Shown here piece by piece: positions 1 through 10,741 of a stretch of DNA of 64,000 nucleotides. Location of the stretch: positions 23,994,001 through 24,058,000 of the forward strand of contig NC_091049.1 in NCBI RefSeq assembly GCF_963966145.1. The letters are read 5' to 3'. Source of the DNA: Tenebrio molitor (lineage: Eukaryota > Arthropoda > Insecta > Coleoptera > Tenebrionidae). The notes under the pieces were generated by a model that was not told the DNA's origin, did no database searches, and saw only the letters and a list, made by a program, of their open reading frames with translations. Every line of letters begins with the position of its first letter. Position 1 is the first letter of the stretch. The position numbers and the translations under genes were made by a program.

Positions 1-40
1 AAATTTCTAAAAAAATATTTTTCTACTACCGTTATTTACA

Positions 41-592
41 GATACAACAGAAATGCATTATTTTAGCAGTTTCATTATATTGGAATTGTCTTCGAAATAT
101 GCCAACAGTACATTTTCGGAAAAGGATTTTTTCTATGACCATTAGTTATACCGTGCGATCCAAAAGTCTTTCTATCAAGTGGGTCATGACAGTGGAAACG
201 AATGCCGTTGGGCTGCAGCATATTTGGCGCATATTTAAATGAAAATTAAAACTATGTTTTATTAGTCTGTTCGTATTCTTTGATATTTTTAATTTCACAT
301 TTTTTTATTTTATGGTGTAATAATAATAATGCCATGGCTCACTTGATAGAAAGACTTTTGGATCGCTCGGTACATACAGTGGCCGGCAAAAAAAGTTAGC
401 AATCATTTAAATGTCATCAGTGTCATTAAAGCATTAATTACACATTTGGAATTTGATGTGACAGAAAAGTGATGGCTAGTTTTTATTGTCGGTCATTGTA
501 CAACAAAAATTCATTATTTTAGCAGATGGTTCCGTTGTATTAGAGTTGTCTTCGAAATATGCCAACAGTACATTCTCTGAAAAGGATTTAAT
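41..592. repeat. Direct-repeat pair of about 90 bp flanking a small inverted-repeat element
   Basis: Positions 41-131 and 501-592 are near-copies in the same orientation; both contain the string TTCGAAATATGCCAACAGTA followed by CATT and a GAAAAGGATTT block. The 370 bp between them holds the inverted-repeat element at 149-372. The pair may be two internal parts of one degraded mariner-like repeat; no reading frame is convincing. Confidence 0.6.
149..372. mobile_element. 224-bp MITE with about 33-bp terminal inverted repeats
   Basis: The left end (149-181) begins TACCGTGCGATCCAAAAGTC and the right end (340-372) is its reverse complement except for one mismatch in the first ten bases (GTGC against GAGC). 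The 158-bp interior has no coding potential. The TA at each outer end fits a Tc1/mariner-type target, but I cannot separate the target TA from the repeat itself. Confidence 0.7.
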
Positions 593-639
593 GTTATTCT
601 TTTCTTTCATAAATGTTTGATAGACACTCGTATCTGTCG

Positions 640-1245
640 AGAAAATTTCTTTGGCAGCAGATTGTTGGAATTTTGAACATTTCCATTATTTCAGGCGGCG
701 TACCCATTTCATCCTCGCTTGCGCTGAACATTTTACAGCTAAAATTGAGTTCATTTAGTTAAGAAGCAAATAATATTGTATTATAAGTGTTACTTTTTAT
801 TAAATAATGGTCACGCTACGAGATGAAAATGTTAATTGAAAGTAGTGGGCGGAGTTAATTTACTGTACACGTACGTAAGGAAGCGTTTACTAGAGGAGTT
901 GTTGGTGGGATTTTTGCTATATTTACACTAGCGGTCGTAGGAAAAATATGTGATTGATGGTTTTGGTTGACGTAAACGGTTTTGAAACTAAAATGTATAA
1001 CTAGTTAATTATCGTGGAAAGTTTCAAAATGTGGAAACGTATTGCTGCTCGATTAAGGCAATAATTACATATCAAGTTAGACAAATAAAATGTACCTTTA
1101 ACAAGTACTCCTGCTAACAATTTCCACATTTAGAACATATTAATGGTTATTATTTAAGATACTCATGTAAAAAGTTATCCTTTATTGCACGAACAGGTTT
1201 AAAATACGACCGAGGTACGAGGGATCGTAGATAAATAATATAAAT
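640..1245. other. No recognisable feature
   Basis: AT-rich sequence with short open frames only. I see no gene, repeat arm or RNA gene here. Confidence 0.4.
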
Positions 1246-1446
1246 ATGTATTTTCATTTTGCAGCGTCAATTAAATTAATCTATTTTTTTATTATAGGAT
1301 CCATATCGACTGAGACATTACTAACAATAACTCTATGCGGAATTTTAGGAACATTGAAAGTAGTAACAGCAATCTTGGTTATGAAACATAAAAATGCTAG
1401 AAACCAAAATAAAAATGAAGATTTACGTGGTCTCATCGACATATAG
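1246..1446 (+). CDS. Hypothetical 66-residue hydrophobic ORF
   Basis: The frame encodes a protein with two hydrophobic stretches (about residues 7-18 and 22-47) and a polar, Asn/Lys-rich tail. It starts at an ATG in an A/T-rich stretch and is followed at once by an (ATA)n microsatellite (about 1447-1471). There is no homologous copy elsewhere in the window and no splice context that I can support. In sequence this AT-rich a 66-codon frame is close to chance expectation. I do not recognise it. Confidence 0.12.
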   Translation: MYFHFAASIKLIYFFIIGSISTETLLTITLCGILGTLKVVTAILVMKHKNARNQNKNEDLRGLIDI

Positions 1447-1471
1447 AGAATAATAATAATAATAATAATAT

Positions 1472-2310
1472 AGTAAATTCAAAAAACTCCTGGACTGTCA
1501 AAATTAAATTTTAAATAAAATGCTTGTTTTCACTGTACTTGGGTATAAAAATTTTTCGCTAGAGTGTACCAAGTCAAAATCTAGTTACAAAATATGTTTA
1601 GGTTATGTTTTCCTTTTTAATCATTGAACTAAAAATATTTTGAAAATTTGAAACTAAATGCAGGAACTTAAAGAACTGGAGCAATTTAATCAAGTTTATA
1701 AAAAACACAAAGAAAAACAAGGGGACACACGACAAACTGAAAACCGGTAAAAACTAAACAATAACCAAAATTGAAAATCGCTTCCCATACCTGTCTGAGT
1801 CAGATTCCCGGATTCCGCTAAGGATATATTGGGTGCAACATCTTTAATACCCACATAGTTAACCAATCAGCTTTAATCAGGTTTTCATTTGCACAATGCA
1901 AGATGCTGTTTCTCCACAGTTGGGTTAAAATCAGAAACGTTTTTTGTTGAAGGTATGGCTTTATAATATAATAATTTATTATGGCCCTCTTCTCTCGCGC
2001 CAATAGCATAATTCGTTTTGAACTTTCCATTTTAACCATTTTACAAAATGCACTTAAATAATTTGCAATTTATTTGACAATGTCAATTTAAACAAATGAA
2101 TAGTTTGAAAAATCAAAAAATTATAGATACCGACCAGGCAATATGAAAATAACTAGTGATTTAACCAACCTAACAACTGCAAATTTGATTTTGACAGTCC
2201 AGATGTTTTTTGAATGGGCTTTAAGAGTGGTATAAGTATTGTAATGATCCGAATTAAAAACTTGTAATTTTTTTTTAATTTTAAATTTTAAAATCAGTTC
2301 TACCAAACTT
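1472..2310. other. No recognisable gene
   Basis: AT-rich sequence with short frames on both strands that lack similarity to anything I know. It may be degraded repeat sequence upstream of the LINE fragment. Confidence 0.35.
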
Positions 2311-2319
2311 ACTTAAAAC

Positions 2320-2911
2320 CTATTTGGCTTGCAGAGAAAAGTGGTACGCATCTTAGCAGTAGTACGCTATAGAGATGACTGCACAGTTTATTTTACGTCA
2401 TTAAACATACTTACGTTACCATCATTTTATATATTCGTCTGTTTAATTTATGTTAAACTTCACATAGATGAATACACATCACATCACGAGATTCATACTT
2501 ATGAAACCCGAAATAAATCAAATTTATGTTTAAACGAACTTCAACTAAATAAGTCTCAAACTGGAGTTTTGTTCTATGGTATTAAATTTAGAACAAATTA
2601 CCAGAGGTGATTAGAAATGATAGTACAGACAATTTTAAAAAGACCATAAAAAATTTTCTCCTAAAGAAAGCATACTACAATTTCGATGATTTCCTGGAAG
2701 ATACGTTCGAAGTATTAAATTAAAGAGCTGTAATTGTGTTGGGTTGATCTGTTTTTATTGTACATATATGTATACTGTCTATGCACTACATATTTTACTT
2801 TTCTATTTTTATCATACATATGTTATTATACTTCATTCATAATTTCAATTGAGATGTACGAAACCACTTGTGTAATGTACGAATAAAAATTATTATTATT
2901 ATTATTATTAA
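2320..2911 (+). pseudogene. Jockey/CR1-like LINE 3' end: C-terminal reverse transcriptase fragment and microsatellite tail
   Basis: The frame from about 2332 reads as the C-terminal tail of non-LTR reverse transcriptases: an RILA..RYRD block, then LNILTLPSFYIFVCLIYVK, then a His-x-x-x-TRNK segment, continuing after a frame change near 2610 into a FKKTIKNFLL..YY segment that ends about 2720. These blocks are characteristic of Jockey-clade LINEs. The element is heavily 5'-truncated and frameshifted. It ends in a (TTA)n run at about 2886-2911, as LINE 3' ends often do. It is a dead copy. Confidence 0.72.
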
Positions 2912-2924
2912 ACCGTTCATTTTT

Positions 2925-3110
2925 GGGACAGAAATGCTGGTCAGTTGTAAATTTTATTTTCTCGATGCCTTTGTCGGCAAGAGTGGTGCAGCATTACTCA
3001 AGTGAAATCTGCTAGAGTGCATTTCAACGAGAGGTACACATCTATAAAATTGCGCAGAAATCTGTTTCGGTCTACGGTGGCCTGGCTTACCTAGACAGTA
3101 TAAGGTTCTC
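2925..3110 (-). repeat. Diverged fragment of the 2.4-kb LTR family
   Basis: The stretch with GAAATGCTGGTCAGTTGTAA and, further on, ACTCAAGTGAAATCTGC matches the terminal part of the 2.4-kb LTRs found intact at 10982, 18342, 24949, 31357 and 44260, in the orientation of the last. It is diverged and lacks the terminal TGTAAC, so it is an old remnant. Confidence 0.55.
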
Positions 3111-3179
3111 GATGATAAATAAGGTAACGACAACTCTGGTGTCACCGAGTTGGACCACCATCCCTAACTTGTGTTAATC

Positions 3180-3310
3180 TGATGGTGGAGTTCGGGACGA
3201 CCGTCAGTTCGACCATGGATACCTGGTTAATCCTCCCATCCTACCCTGGCAAGTTGAATCCCACCCTTCAGTTCGACCACGAAAGGGGTGGGTCCTAATT
3301 ACGGTACGGC
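3180..3310. repeat. Interspersed repeat, copy 1 (partner at 14525-14640, inverted)
   Basis: It contains CGTCAGTTCGACCA, then a TAATCC block, then CCCTTCAGTTCGACCA. The same order of blocks is found on the minus strand at 14525-14640. The repeat is GC-richer than its surroundings and non-coding. Confidence 0.6.
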
Positions 3311-3526
3311 TTGAAACCGAAATCACAGGCTGCAGATCTCATCTGTGTAAGTCCTGGTACAGGAAAATTCAAAGTTTAGGTTTAGTATCTGATTATAAAA
3401 ATAGAAATTCAGATGTTGGTGTTAGATATTTTGCTCAATTTTCAAGCAGAAACCTATGTTAAAATTAATTCTGCTCAACGTAGTGTAAAGAAACTTAGAT
3501 GTAACACCAAGAAAAAGCAAGAATTT

Positions 3527-3719
3527 TGTTCAAGCGTTTTTGAACAAGTGACTAAATAAACAGAGAACGAATCAATGGACTGAATAAAAGACGTGTGGCT
3601 TCTACGAATCTCTATTTACAAGTGTCTAAATTCTACAAATATTTCGGTTTATATAAGTGCAGGTAGCCGAAAGGGTCCGGCACCACTAAGTCGGGGTAGA
3701 GGGAGGTAAAGATTGAACA
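3527..3719 (-). repeat. BEL 3' LTR
   Basis: A 193-bp repeat starting TGTTCAAGCG on the plus strand and ending GATTGAACA; this is the 3' LTR for the minus-strand element. I find no difference from the copy at 8309-8501. Confidence 0.95.
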
Positions 3720-3736
3720 TTGCTCCCCCCGTTAAG
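3720..3736 (-). promoter_or_regulatory. Polypurine tract of the BEL element
   Basis: On the minus strand the bases before the 3' LTR read AACGGGGGGAGCAA. A purine run in this place primes plus-strand DNA synthesis in LTR retrotransposons. Confidence 0.7.
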
Positions 3737-3935
3737 GCAGAGTCCTTAAATAAATGAATGAATAAAGTACAATAAAAAAGTAGGTACATATTATACAATA
3801 CATGCATCGATGTAAAAGGAAACAAATGTGAGATATGTAAACAAAATAACAATAACAAGCTGACAAATGACAAAAAATGAAATAATTACATAATTATTGG
3901 AACAATTCAGTTTGTGTGGATGAATGAACCGAACA

Positions 3936-6900
3936 CTAGCACTCGATTGGTAACGCGCAAATTTTCGTGAGAGGCCTTTTTAACACACCACGCATAGTTT
4001 TCACTGTCACTACACGAACCAATCCGTCGGCTCCTGGGTGAAGTTCCATGATGCGGCCCATCGGCCACTGGAGTGGCGGTGCATTATCCTCCTTGATGAG
4101 GACTAGTGTTCCTAATTGAGGAGTGTTGCTGCTGGTCGAACACCATTTAGTCCGAGGCTGGAGCTGAGTCCTGTACTCAGCGGACCATCGCTTCCAAAAG
4201 TGTTGTCTCATTTGTTCCAGGTGTTGGTACTTGGACAATCGTGTTGATTTGATGTCTAAAATGTCTGGCTCTGCTGGTGCGGTCAGAGGTTCACCAATAA
4301 GGAAGTGTCCAGGGGTTAAGGCTTGTAAATCTGACGGATCACTGGACAGAGGTGACAAAGGACGGGAATTGAGGCACGCTTCGATCATGGTCAAAAGAGT
4401 GTACATTTCCTCGAAATTGAAAGTGACATTTTTTGTGATACGTTTCAAATGGTACTTCATTGACTTGACTGCAGCCTCATGTAAACCTCCAAAATGAGGA
4501 GCTCGCGGTGGTAAAAATTTCCATGTGATATTGTCGTTTGCTAACACATTAATGACTTGATTTTGAAAATGTTGAGATTTTATTAAGTTCTGAAAATCTT
4601 TTAATTCTCGGTCAGCACCGACAAAGTTTTTTGCATTATCTGAAATGATGGTTGCTACCTTACCACGTCGTGCAATGAACCTTTTTAAAGCGTTTAAAAA
4701 TGAGGTTGTAGTGCAATCACAAACCAAATCTAGATGAACCGCTTTTGTGACGCAACACACAAAAACAACAATATAACTCTTGATTTTTCTGTTGGTTCGG
4801 CCGTGACCATTTTTCAGTATAAAAGGCCCAGCATAATCGACTGCGCTACAATTAAAAGGACGTACAGGTCGGACGCGCGTTCCAGGTAAATCTCCCATCA
4901 ATTGTTGATTAGTGATCGGTTTAACCCTGTAGCACGTTATGCATTTGTGAATTGACATACGCACAGAGTCTCTACCTGATATTGGCCAGTACTTGTTTCG
5001 AACTGCGGCTAAGGTGGCTTGACAACCAGCATGTAAATTTGAAAGATGAACGTAATTGATGACTAACTGTGTTATGTGATGATTTTTTGGTAAAATTAGC
5101 GGATGTTTTTGTTCGTAGGTGATGGGTGCGTGACGTAACCTTCCCCCCACGCGCAATAGGCCCTTTTTATCAATAAATGGATTTAAAGATATTAATTTAC
5201 TGCCCTGAGATAACCTTAATGTTTTTTTGTTTGTTTGGGGTGCAAGAGATAATAATTCTTGTTTTTCTGATTTGTTCAGTTGTGGTTCATTTGTTCGAAA
5301 TTTGCGTAACTCAAAACCACCCCTACGTAAAATTTCAGTGACATCATCGCGAATTTTGTGTAATTCTTCTACTGTTGACGACCCGGTTAGTAAATCATCG
5401 ACATAGAAGTCCCGCAAAATCATTTTATACGAGTTAGGAAAATTTTTGGCTTCGCTTCGCGCTAATTCTTGTAACGTACGAATTGCAAGGAATTGTGATG
5501 ACGTCATCCCGTAGGTAACCGTATTTAATTGATACGTTTTGATTGGTTCCTCTGGACTGAACCTCCACACGATCCTTTGAAAATCGCGATGTTCCGGGTG
5601 AATGTCAATCATTCGGTACATTTTCGCGATGTCTGCAGTTAGAACATACTGATGTGTACGAAATCTGGTCAATATCGCGAATAATTCCTCCTGAAGCGTT
5701 TCTCCCGTGAGCAAGTTATCGTTTAATGACAGACCGTTGGTGCTTTTCGCGGAACCGTCGAAAACCACCCGAATTGCCGATTGATTATCGTTATGTTTGT
5801 ATACCGGATGGTGCGGCAGATAGTAACAATTGTCCGGCTCCAACCTGTCGTTTATGATCTGCATGTGCGACAATTTCAGGTATTCGTCCATGAAGGCGGT
5901 ATAATCCGCTTTCAATTTGGGATCTTTTGAAAATTTGTGCTCTACCGCCTTAAGTCGTTTTATTGCTGCCTGTCGGCTTTCACCCAGGACCGGCATTTTC
6001 TGAGTAAAGGGTAATTTAACCATAAAACGACCATTTGGTTGGCGACAGACAGACTCCCGGTATTGTTGCTCGCAGCAGATATTGTCGGCAGATTTTATTA
6101 CACCTGAACCCGTGTCAAACTGTTCAATTTGCCAAAATTTCTGAATGTCGTTTTCGACTTGGGAAAACGTGCAAACCGCCGTTGGGTTTTTCCAACTATA
6201 ATTGTGACCTCCAACTATCCAACCCAATTGTGTTTTCTGAAATATTGGACCCTTGCGATTGGTTGCAATTTGCCCAACTGATAATAATGACCAAAATAGG
6301 TCGCTGCCAATGAGCAAGTCAATTTCGGAAGACACATTGAATTTTGGATCGGCCAATTTGATGTTGGGAGGTACCGTGAAGTTAGACAAATTTATTGATA
6401 CAATTGGTAGTCCTTCTGTTATTTTTTTTGAAACTAAACATGTTAGTGTTGCGGAAAATGCTGTTATGTTTGAATGGATTTTGAGTTCTACCAATTTTTT
6501 CGCTGTGCTGATGCTTTCATTTATTCCCGTTACTGGCACATTTATACGAGTGAACGAAAGTTTTAATTTGTCAGCAATAGATTCGGTTATGAAGCTCGAC
6601 TGTGATCCGGAATCCAGTAACGCTCTTAATTGTAAGGGTTTGCCGTTGCAATCAAAAACTTTCACTAAGGCCGTAGACAAGATGACGTCCTGTGCCTTTA
6701 GATACGAACAATGACTGGATGTACTAGAAACGGAAGGTGAAATTTGATTTCTGTCGCTGTCATTTGTCTCAATATGTAGAAGTGTGTTGTGTTTTCTTGA
6801 GCACTTGCGGCAGGTGCTTGATGTACATGATTCGACTTTATGAGACTCTCGCAAGCAATTTGTGCATAGTTTTAGTTTCCTAATTTCACTGATTCTTTGT

Positions 6901-7889
6901 GGAATTGTCAATGATAGGAAATCCTTGCAGTGATATAAATTATGAGATTTTTTACAAAAGCAGCACGTTGCAGCAACGATAGTTTTAGTAGGAGGATTTG
7001 AAAAATGTTTTGATTTAGAATCTGATTTTTGTGCGTTTAAATCTAAATTCGTTACTTGCAATGATTCTAATGTTTGACACCGTTGCCTCATGAAATCTTC
7101 AAGTTGTTGATATGTAGGAATTTCATTTGTTAATGAAGATTCCCAAGCAAGAATTGTGATTTGATCAAATTTGGATGTAATGATGTGAACCAATAAATCG
7201 TCCCAATGATTTGTAGGACGGTTTAATGAATTAAGAACTTTCAAATGCATTGTGGCCGTTTGCAATAATTGTCGTAGCGATTTCGGATCTTTACTAATCG
7301 GTGAAAGATTGAAAATTGCCCGTATGTGGTGATGAATGATTAATCTGTTATTTTCGTAACGATTTGATAAAATTTGCCAAGCTGTGGCATAATTTTCGTT
7401 GGAAATTGTTAGATGTTCAATGTTTTGTCGTGCTTCGCCTGTCAGACTAGATTGCAAATAATGAAATTTCTGTACACCTGATAATGAGTTGTTGTTATGT
7501 ATCAGATTTAAAAATGTGTCTTTGAACGTAACCCATTCCGTAAATAACCCCGAAAACAATGGCAACTGAATATCTGGGAGTTTTACCTGGGACGAATGAA
7601 ATGCGGCCTGGTGATCATTGATTATGGTATCGGCCTCACTAATTACCTTGTAATATTCATTTTCAAAATCTATTAACTCGACTTCCGTAGCTTGGGTCGC
7701 ATCTAACTCTTGAATTTGTGAATGCACTTCCTCGAATTCGGTTAAACATGAAGTTACGCTTTGCAACCGACGTTTAATTTCACTGAATTTGTTCGTGTTT
7801 TCTTGATCTTTGAAAAAATTCGAAAATCGTGTAAGACGACCCTTGATGTTACCGCGCCTTGCTTTTAGAGATTTCAAGTCTGCTACCAT
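3936..7889 (-). CDS. BEL/Pao Gag-Pol polyprotein (1317 aa) lacking the RNase H region
   Basis: One uninterrupted frame from ATG at 7889. In order: a Gag-like N-terminus (about 100-200 has the DUF1759-type block IQLPLFSGLFTEWVTFKD); Cys/His knuckles at about 310-370 (CCFCKKSHNLYHC, CTNCLRESHKVESC, CRKCSRKHN); an aspartic protease at about 425 (LLDSGSQSSF); reverse transcriptase at about 640-870 with TADIAKMYRMI and the active-site YVDD; an HHCC integrase zinc site (H..HAGC...IHKCITC); the integrase DDE core in VDYAGPF, ISDNAKNF and GGLHEAA; and a DUF5641-like C-terminus near LGTLVLIKED. In BEL elements several hundred residues with RNase H lie between RT and integrase. Here the RT end (GGFELRKFRTN) is followed within about 40 residues by the pre-integrase region, with the frame preserved. 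This copy would therefore need RNase H in trans. Confidence 0.93.
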   Translation of the reverse strand: MVADLKSLKARRGNIKGRLTRFSNFFKDQENTNKFSEIKRRLQSVTSCLTEFEEVHSQIQELDATQATEVELIDFENEYYKVISEADTIINDHQAAFHSSQVKLPDIQLPLFSGLFTEWVTFKDTFLNLIHNNNSLSGVQKFHYLQSSLTGEARQNIEHLTISNENYATAWQILSNRYENNRLIIHHHIRAIFNLSPISKDPKSLRQLLQTATMHLKVLNSLNRPTNHWDDLLVHIITSKFDQITILAWESSLTNEIPTYQQLEDFMRQRCQTLESLQVTNLDLNAQKSDSKSKHFSNPPTKTIVAATCCFCKKSHNLYHCKDFLSLTIPQRISEIRKLKLCTNCLRESHKVESCTSSTCRKCSRKHNTLLHIETNDSDRNQISPSVSSTSSHCSYLKAQDVILSTALVKVFDCNGKPLQLRALLDSGSQSSFITESIADKLKLSFTRINVPVTGINESISTAKKLVELKIHSNITAFSATLTCLVSKKITEGLPIVSINLSNFTVPPNIKLADPKFNVSSEIDLLIGSDLFWSLLSVGQIATNRKGPIFQKTQLGWIVGGHNYSWKNPTAVCTFSQVENDIQKFWQIEQFDTGSGVIKSADNICCEQQYRESVCRQPNGRFMVKLPFTQKMPVLGESRQAAIKRLKAVEHKFSKDPKLKADYTAFMDEYLKLSHMQIINDRLEPDNCYYLPHHPVYKHNDNQSAIRVVFDGSAKSTNGLSLNDNLLTGETLQEELFAILTRFRTHQYVLTADIAKMYRMIDIHPEHRDFQRIVWRFSPEEPIKTYQLNTVTYGMTSSQFLAIRTLQELARSEAKNFPNSYKMILRDFYVDDLLTGSSTVEELHKIRDDVTEILRRGGFELRKFRTNEPQLNKSEKQELLSLAPQTNKKTLRLSQGSKLISLNPFIDKKGLLRVGGRLRHAPITYEQKHPLILPKNHHITQLVINYVHLSNLHAGCQATLAAVRNKYWPISGRDSVRMSIHKCITCYRVKPITNQQLMGDLPGTRVRPVRPFNCSAVDYAGPFILKNGHGRTNRKIKSYIVVFVCCVTKAVHLDLVCDCTTTSFLNALKRFIARRGKVATIISDNAKNFVGADRELKDFQNLIKSQHFQNQVINVLANDNITWKFLPPRAPHFGGLHEAAVKSMKYHLKRITKNVTFNFEEMYTLLTMIEACLNSRPLSPLSSDPSDLQALTPGHFLIGEPLTAPAEPDILDIKSTRLSKYQHLEQMRQHFWKRWSAEYRTQLQPRTKWCSTSSNTPQLGTLVLIKEDNAPPLQWPMGRIMELHPGADGLVRVVTVKTMRGVLKRPLTKICALPIEC

Positions 7890-8308
7890 TTTGAATATGT
7901 ATTACGTAACTAGTAAATTGAATGATTGTCAAATTTTGTGATCCTTTGACCATGCACTAGCTGTATACTGGTATGGAAGGATATAGGAAAGAAGGACTGA
8001 CCTTTGTTGACGATGCTGATGAAGTTGTCGTCCTGATGTGGAGACTACAATGTTGATTGGAGTTGTCGTCCTGATGTGGAGACTACGAAGTTGATTGGAG
8101 TTGTCGTCCTGATGTGGAGACTACGAAGTTGATTGGAGTTGTCCTCCTGGTCTGGAGATGATGACACTCGATGTTGATGTCTTGAGGCGACACTGATATG
8201 CACTTGATGGCGACGATATTTGCGATGTTGCAAATTGCACACGGATAATACGTCGATGGATTAATCCAATTGCGCGACGTTACATCCGGCTCGAAGGACC
8301 AAAAAATA
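7890..8308 (-). other. BEL 5' leader with 38-bp tandem repeats and primer-binding site
   Basis: The untranslated leader between the 5' LTR and the gag start. It contains a 38-bp unit beginning GTTGTCGTCCTGATGTGGAG at about 8024, 8062 and 8100, with a diverged fourth at 8138. Next to the LTR the minus strand reads TGGTCCTTCGAGCCGGA (about 8284-8300), starting with TGG as expected for a site pairing with a tRNA 3' CCA end. The tandem array is a likely site of slippage and could affect leader structure. Confidence 0.75.
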
Positions 8309-8501
8309 TGTTCAAGCGTTTTTGAACAAGTGACTAAATAAACAGAGAACGAATCAATGGACTGAATAAAAGACGTGTGGCTTCTACGAATCTCTATTTA
8401 CAAGTGTCTAAATTCTACAAATATTTCGGTTTATATAAGTGCAGGTAGCCGAAAGGGTCCGGCACCACTAAGTCGGGGTAGAGGGAGGTAAAGATTGAAC
8501 A
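8309..8501 (-). repeat. BEL 5' LTR
   Basis: The 193-bp partner of 3527-3719; it carries the promoter for the minus-strand element. TATATAAG-like sequence inside the repeat could serve as a core promoter in either orientation, but I cannot show this. Confidence 0.95.
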
Positions 8502-8506
8502 AATTT

Positions 8507-9165
8507 ATTAAAACGACAATAGAACTATATAAATCAGGAAATTTGAGTAGATTACATTTTGTTAAAAAATTATCTTTCTACTATTTACCCTAGATTGTTT
8601 ACATTTACATTTAGAATAAGTATCCAATTATTCCTATATTACCAATCATTCTGTACAGTTATATTATTCTGTAAATGTATTTTTCGGCCTCCCAATCTGG
8701 GAAATATAGCGTTACCTTACACTTTAGGTCAAGGGAGGTGCGATTTCCCGTACAATGGTCAAAAATTTCTAGTGGAATGTGGGAAAAATCTAGTGGAGTA
8801 CGGGAAAAATGTGCGGACACCGTTGATTTATTCTTTTCACAGTTACTTTAAAATTAAAGTGTCCATACGTTACTTTAATTTAGAATTAAAAAACACATTT
8901 CTCTGTATAATTTTTCCGATAATTTAATTCATGTATAAAAAATCCCATAAGCCGCGATGCATTTGTCACTTTGACATCGGATAAAGTTAGCCCTAACTTT
9001 GCATCTGGATAAAATGTGCTTAAACTTCCATGGCAAACTTTTTCGAACCTGATTATTGTTTGTTGTTATGATAACGAACCAACAATCTTAAACATTGACA
9101 CAGCTTGTAATAAATGAAGTGCGAAATGGCCAATTCAATAAATTATCTCATCGAATTACGCTCGA
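8507..9165. other. Unassigned sequence right of the BEL element
   Basis: Without the BEL insertion, the left flank (about 3460-3526) and this right flank form one open plus-strand frame of about 45 codons rich in Lys, which I do not recognise. A GGTCAAGGGAGGTGCG/GGGAAAAATCTAGTGGAGTA segment around 8725-8810 looks repeat-like. No gene is supported. Confidence 0.3.
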
Positions 9166-9167
9166 GG

Positions 9168-9376
9168 TTTTTTTTCGTCCAGGATAAAATTTCATTTTTT
9201 AAACTCTAATTTGGTTTCTTTTTGGTAAATTGACTCCACAAACCACCAGATAAAAAAACTCGTCCTTCGGACTCGTTTTTTTTATCGGGTGGTTTGTGTC
9301 GTCAATTTACCAAGCAACCAAATTATCGTAAAAAAATTCAATTTTATCCGGACAAAAAAAGACCTCTCGTGTAATT
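9168..9376. mobile_element. Foldback element, about 100-bp arms
   Basis: The left arm (about 9168-9273) and right arm (about 9276-9376) are imperfect reverse complements meeting at a very short loop around CCTTCGG. Shared blocks include GGTAAATTGAC, ACAAACCACC and GATAAAAAAA. It would form a near-continuous hairpin of about 200 bases in single strand. It is non-coding, a typical insect foldback/MITE structure. Confidence 0.8.
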
Positions 9377-10735
9377 ACAGTCGATAAATGTATTTGTTTA
9401 ATTTATATCGATCGAAAAAGAAAATAATCGTAACAGGGAAAATACAACCTATTGGGTTGGCAGCTGTATATGTCAAAAAGTTTGACAATTGTCAGGTGTT
9501 TCATAAATATCTGCAAAATTGCACAATAAAACTAAACCACAGAAGTTGATATATGGTTTTTGTGTACCTACTTTATTCAGTACTAGCTGTTAGTGCTAAA
9601 GTGCAACTGGAAACTAAACATTCTAACCCCAAAATCTTGTATTCACCTGAAGAAAGATGATTCGTTTTCACCAGGAAGTAGTGGTTAAGTACAAGACATT
9701 TTAATAATTTGCAACATTATTAACATAATTTATTTTGTACAATTACAGTTGTAAACATTATTGTTACAATTCTCCACTTTAGAGAACAATGCAGAAACAA
9801 TTTGGTAACTGTCAGCTGTATTACTTCTGGGTTGAATGTCAATATGTTGTACTGGTGCTTCTCTTACGGTACTGATGATGGAATTCTCAATGTTGGATGG
9901 TTACATTGGAAGCAACTGCTAAAAATTCAAGTAGATTAAAGCACTGTATCGAAGTTTGTGACACAACTCACCATTGTTTGAGCTGTAGCTGCAACACAGT
10001 ACATTTTGTTTTTGATGTTGAAGGAAGGCCATCAGTCATCACGAATCATTTTAGGAACTTCAATCTTGTGTCCATAGGGCAATCAAGGTTCAAATATTTG
10101 TCAATTTTATTTGAAATTGTTTTAATTGTATTAATACCAATTTAACCTGACTTACATATATTTCTTCACAGTTTCAACCCAGTTTGGATTGGTAATGGCA
10201 AACGATCTACAAATATTGGTTTTTGTGTCAGTTATCAATATAATATCTTCTCTTGACATTTTCCATTTTCAGAGTATATATAACTCCTTTCGGAGACAGG
10301 CACCACAAACACCTATTAATAAAACTGCCTGTAATAAAATATGGTTTATTAAAAATTTGTGAATTAAAGAATAGTTATTACATACTTTCGTGAGAAAAAA
10401 TTGTCCTATGTAACGTTGTTTCGATTTTTGTGGTAATAATTCAGAATTTAGTCCTGCCACTAGTTGTACTGCTTCTGGTGTCACATTTAACTCACTCTAT
10501 ATTATATACTAGACATTTTTTTCACTCGATTAATACACCAAAATCAAATTTTGAAGCACGACCGTGAAAATTTAGCCGGCAAATAATTTGTTAGGAAAAA
10601 AACAAATGAGCGGTCACGGTCGTCAAGGAATTGATTCCACAGCATTCGATTCTTTATTGACGATGTCAAATTCTACAATAAAATTAGTGTTGACTTTTAA
10701 AAGATTTAATATTTTGGTCAGCCGAAAAATCTAAT
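9377..10735. other. No gene recognised
   Basis: AT-rich DNA with short frames, including an 82-codon plus-strand frame at 9897-10145 without recognisable motifs. A short inverted pair CGACCGTG/CACGGTCG lies at about 10560 and 10625. I see no support for a gene. Confidence 0.3.
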
Positions 10736-10741
10736 ACAAAT

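Larger units (their letters stand above)
3522..8506 (-). mobile_element. Complete BEL/Pao LTR retrotransposon with TSD AATTT
   Basis: Two direct copies of a 193-bp LTR (3527-3719 and 8309-8501), reading TG...CA, enclose one gag-pol frame on the minus strand. The five bases AATTT occur immediately outside both LTRs (3522-3526 and 8502-8506), a 5-bp target duplication as is usual for BEL/Pao. A purine tract next to the left LTR and a tRNA-type primer site next to the right LTR fit minus-strand orientation. At about 4.98 kb it is shorter than typical BEL elements (6-7 kb), because the RNase H region is missing from pol. The LTRs look identical by eye, so the insertion should be very young. Confidence 0.95.

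Noticed and set aside
6253..6714. 153-codon plus-strand frame
   Set aside because: It is antisense to the open BEL gag-pol frame, which has clear domains; it is a shadow.
9897..10145. 82-codon frame with several Cys and His
   Set aside because: No recognisable finger spacing and no conservation in the window; near chance for this composition.
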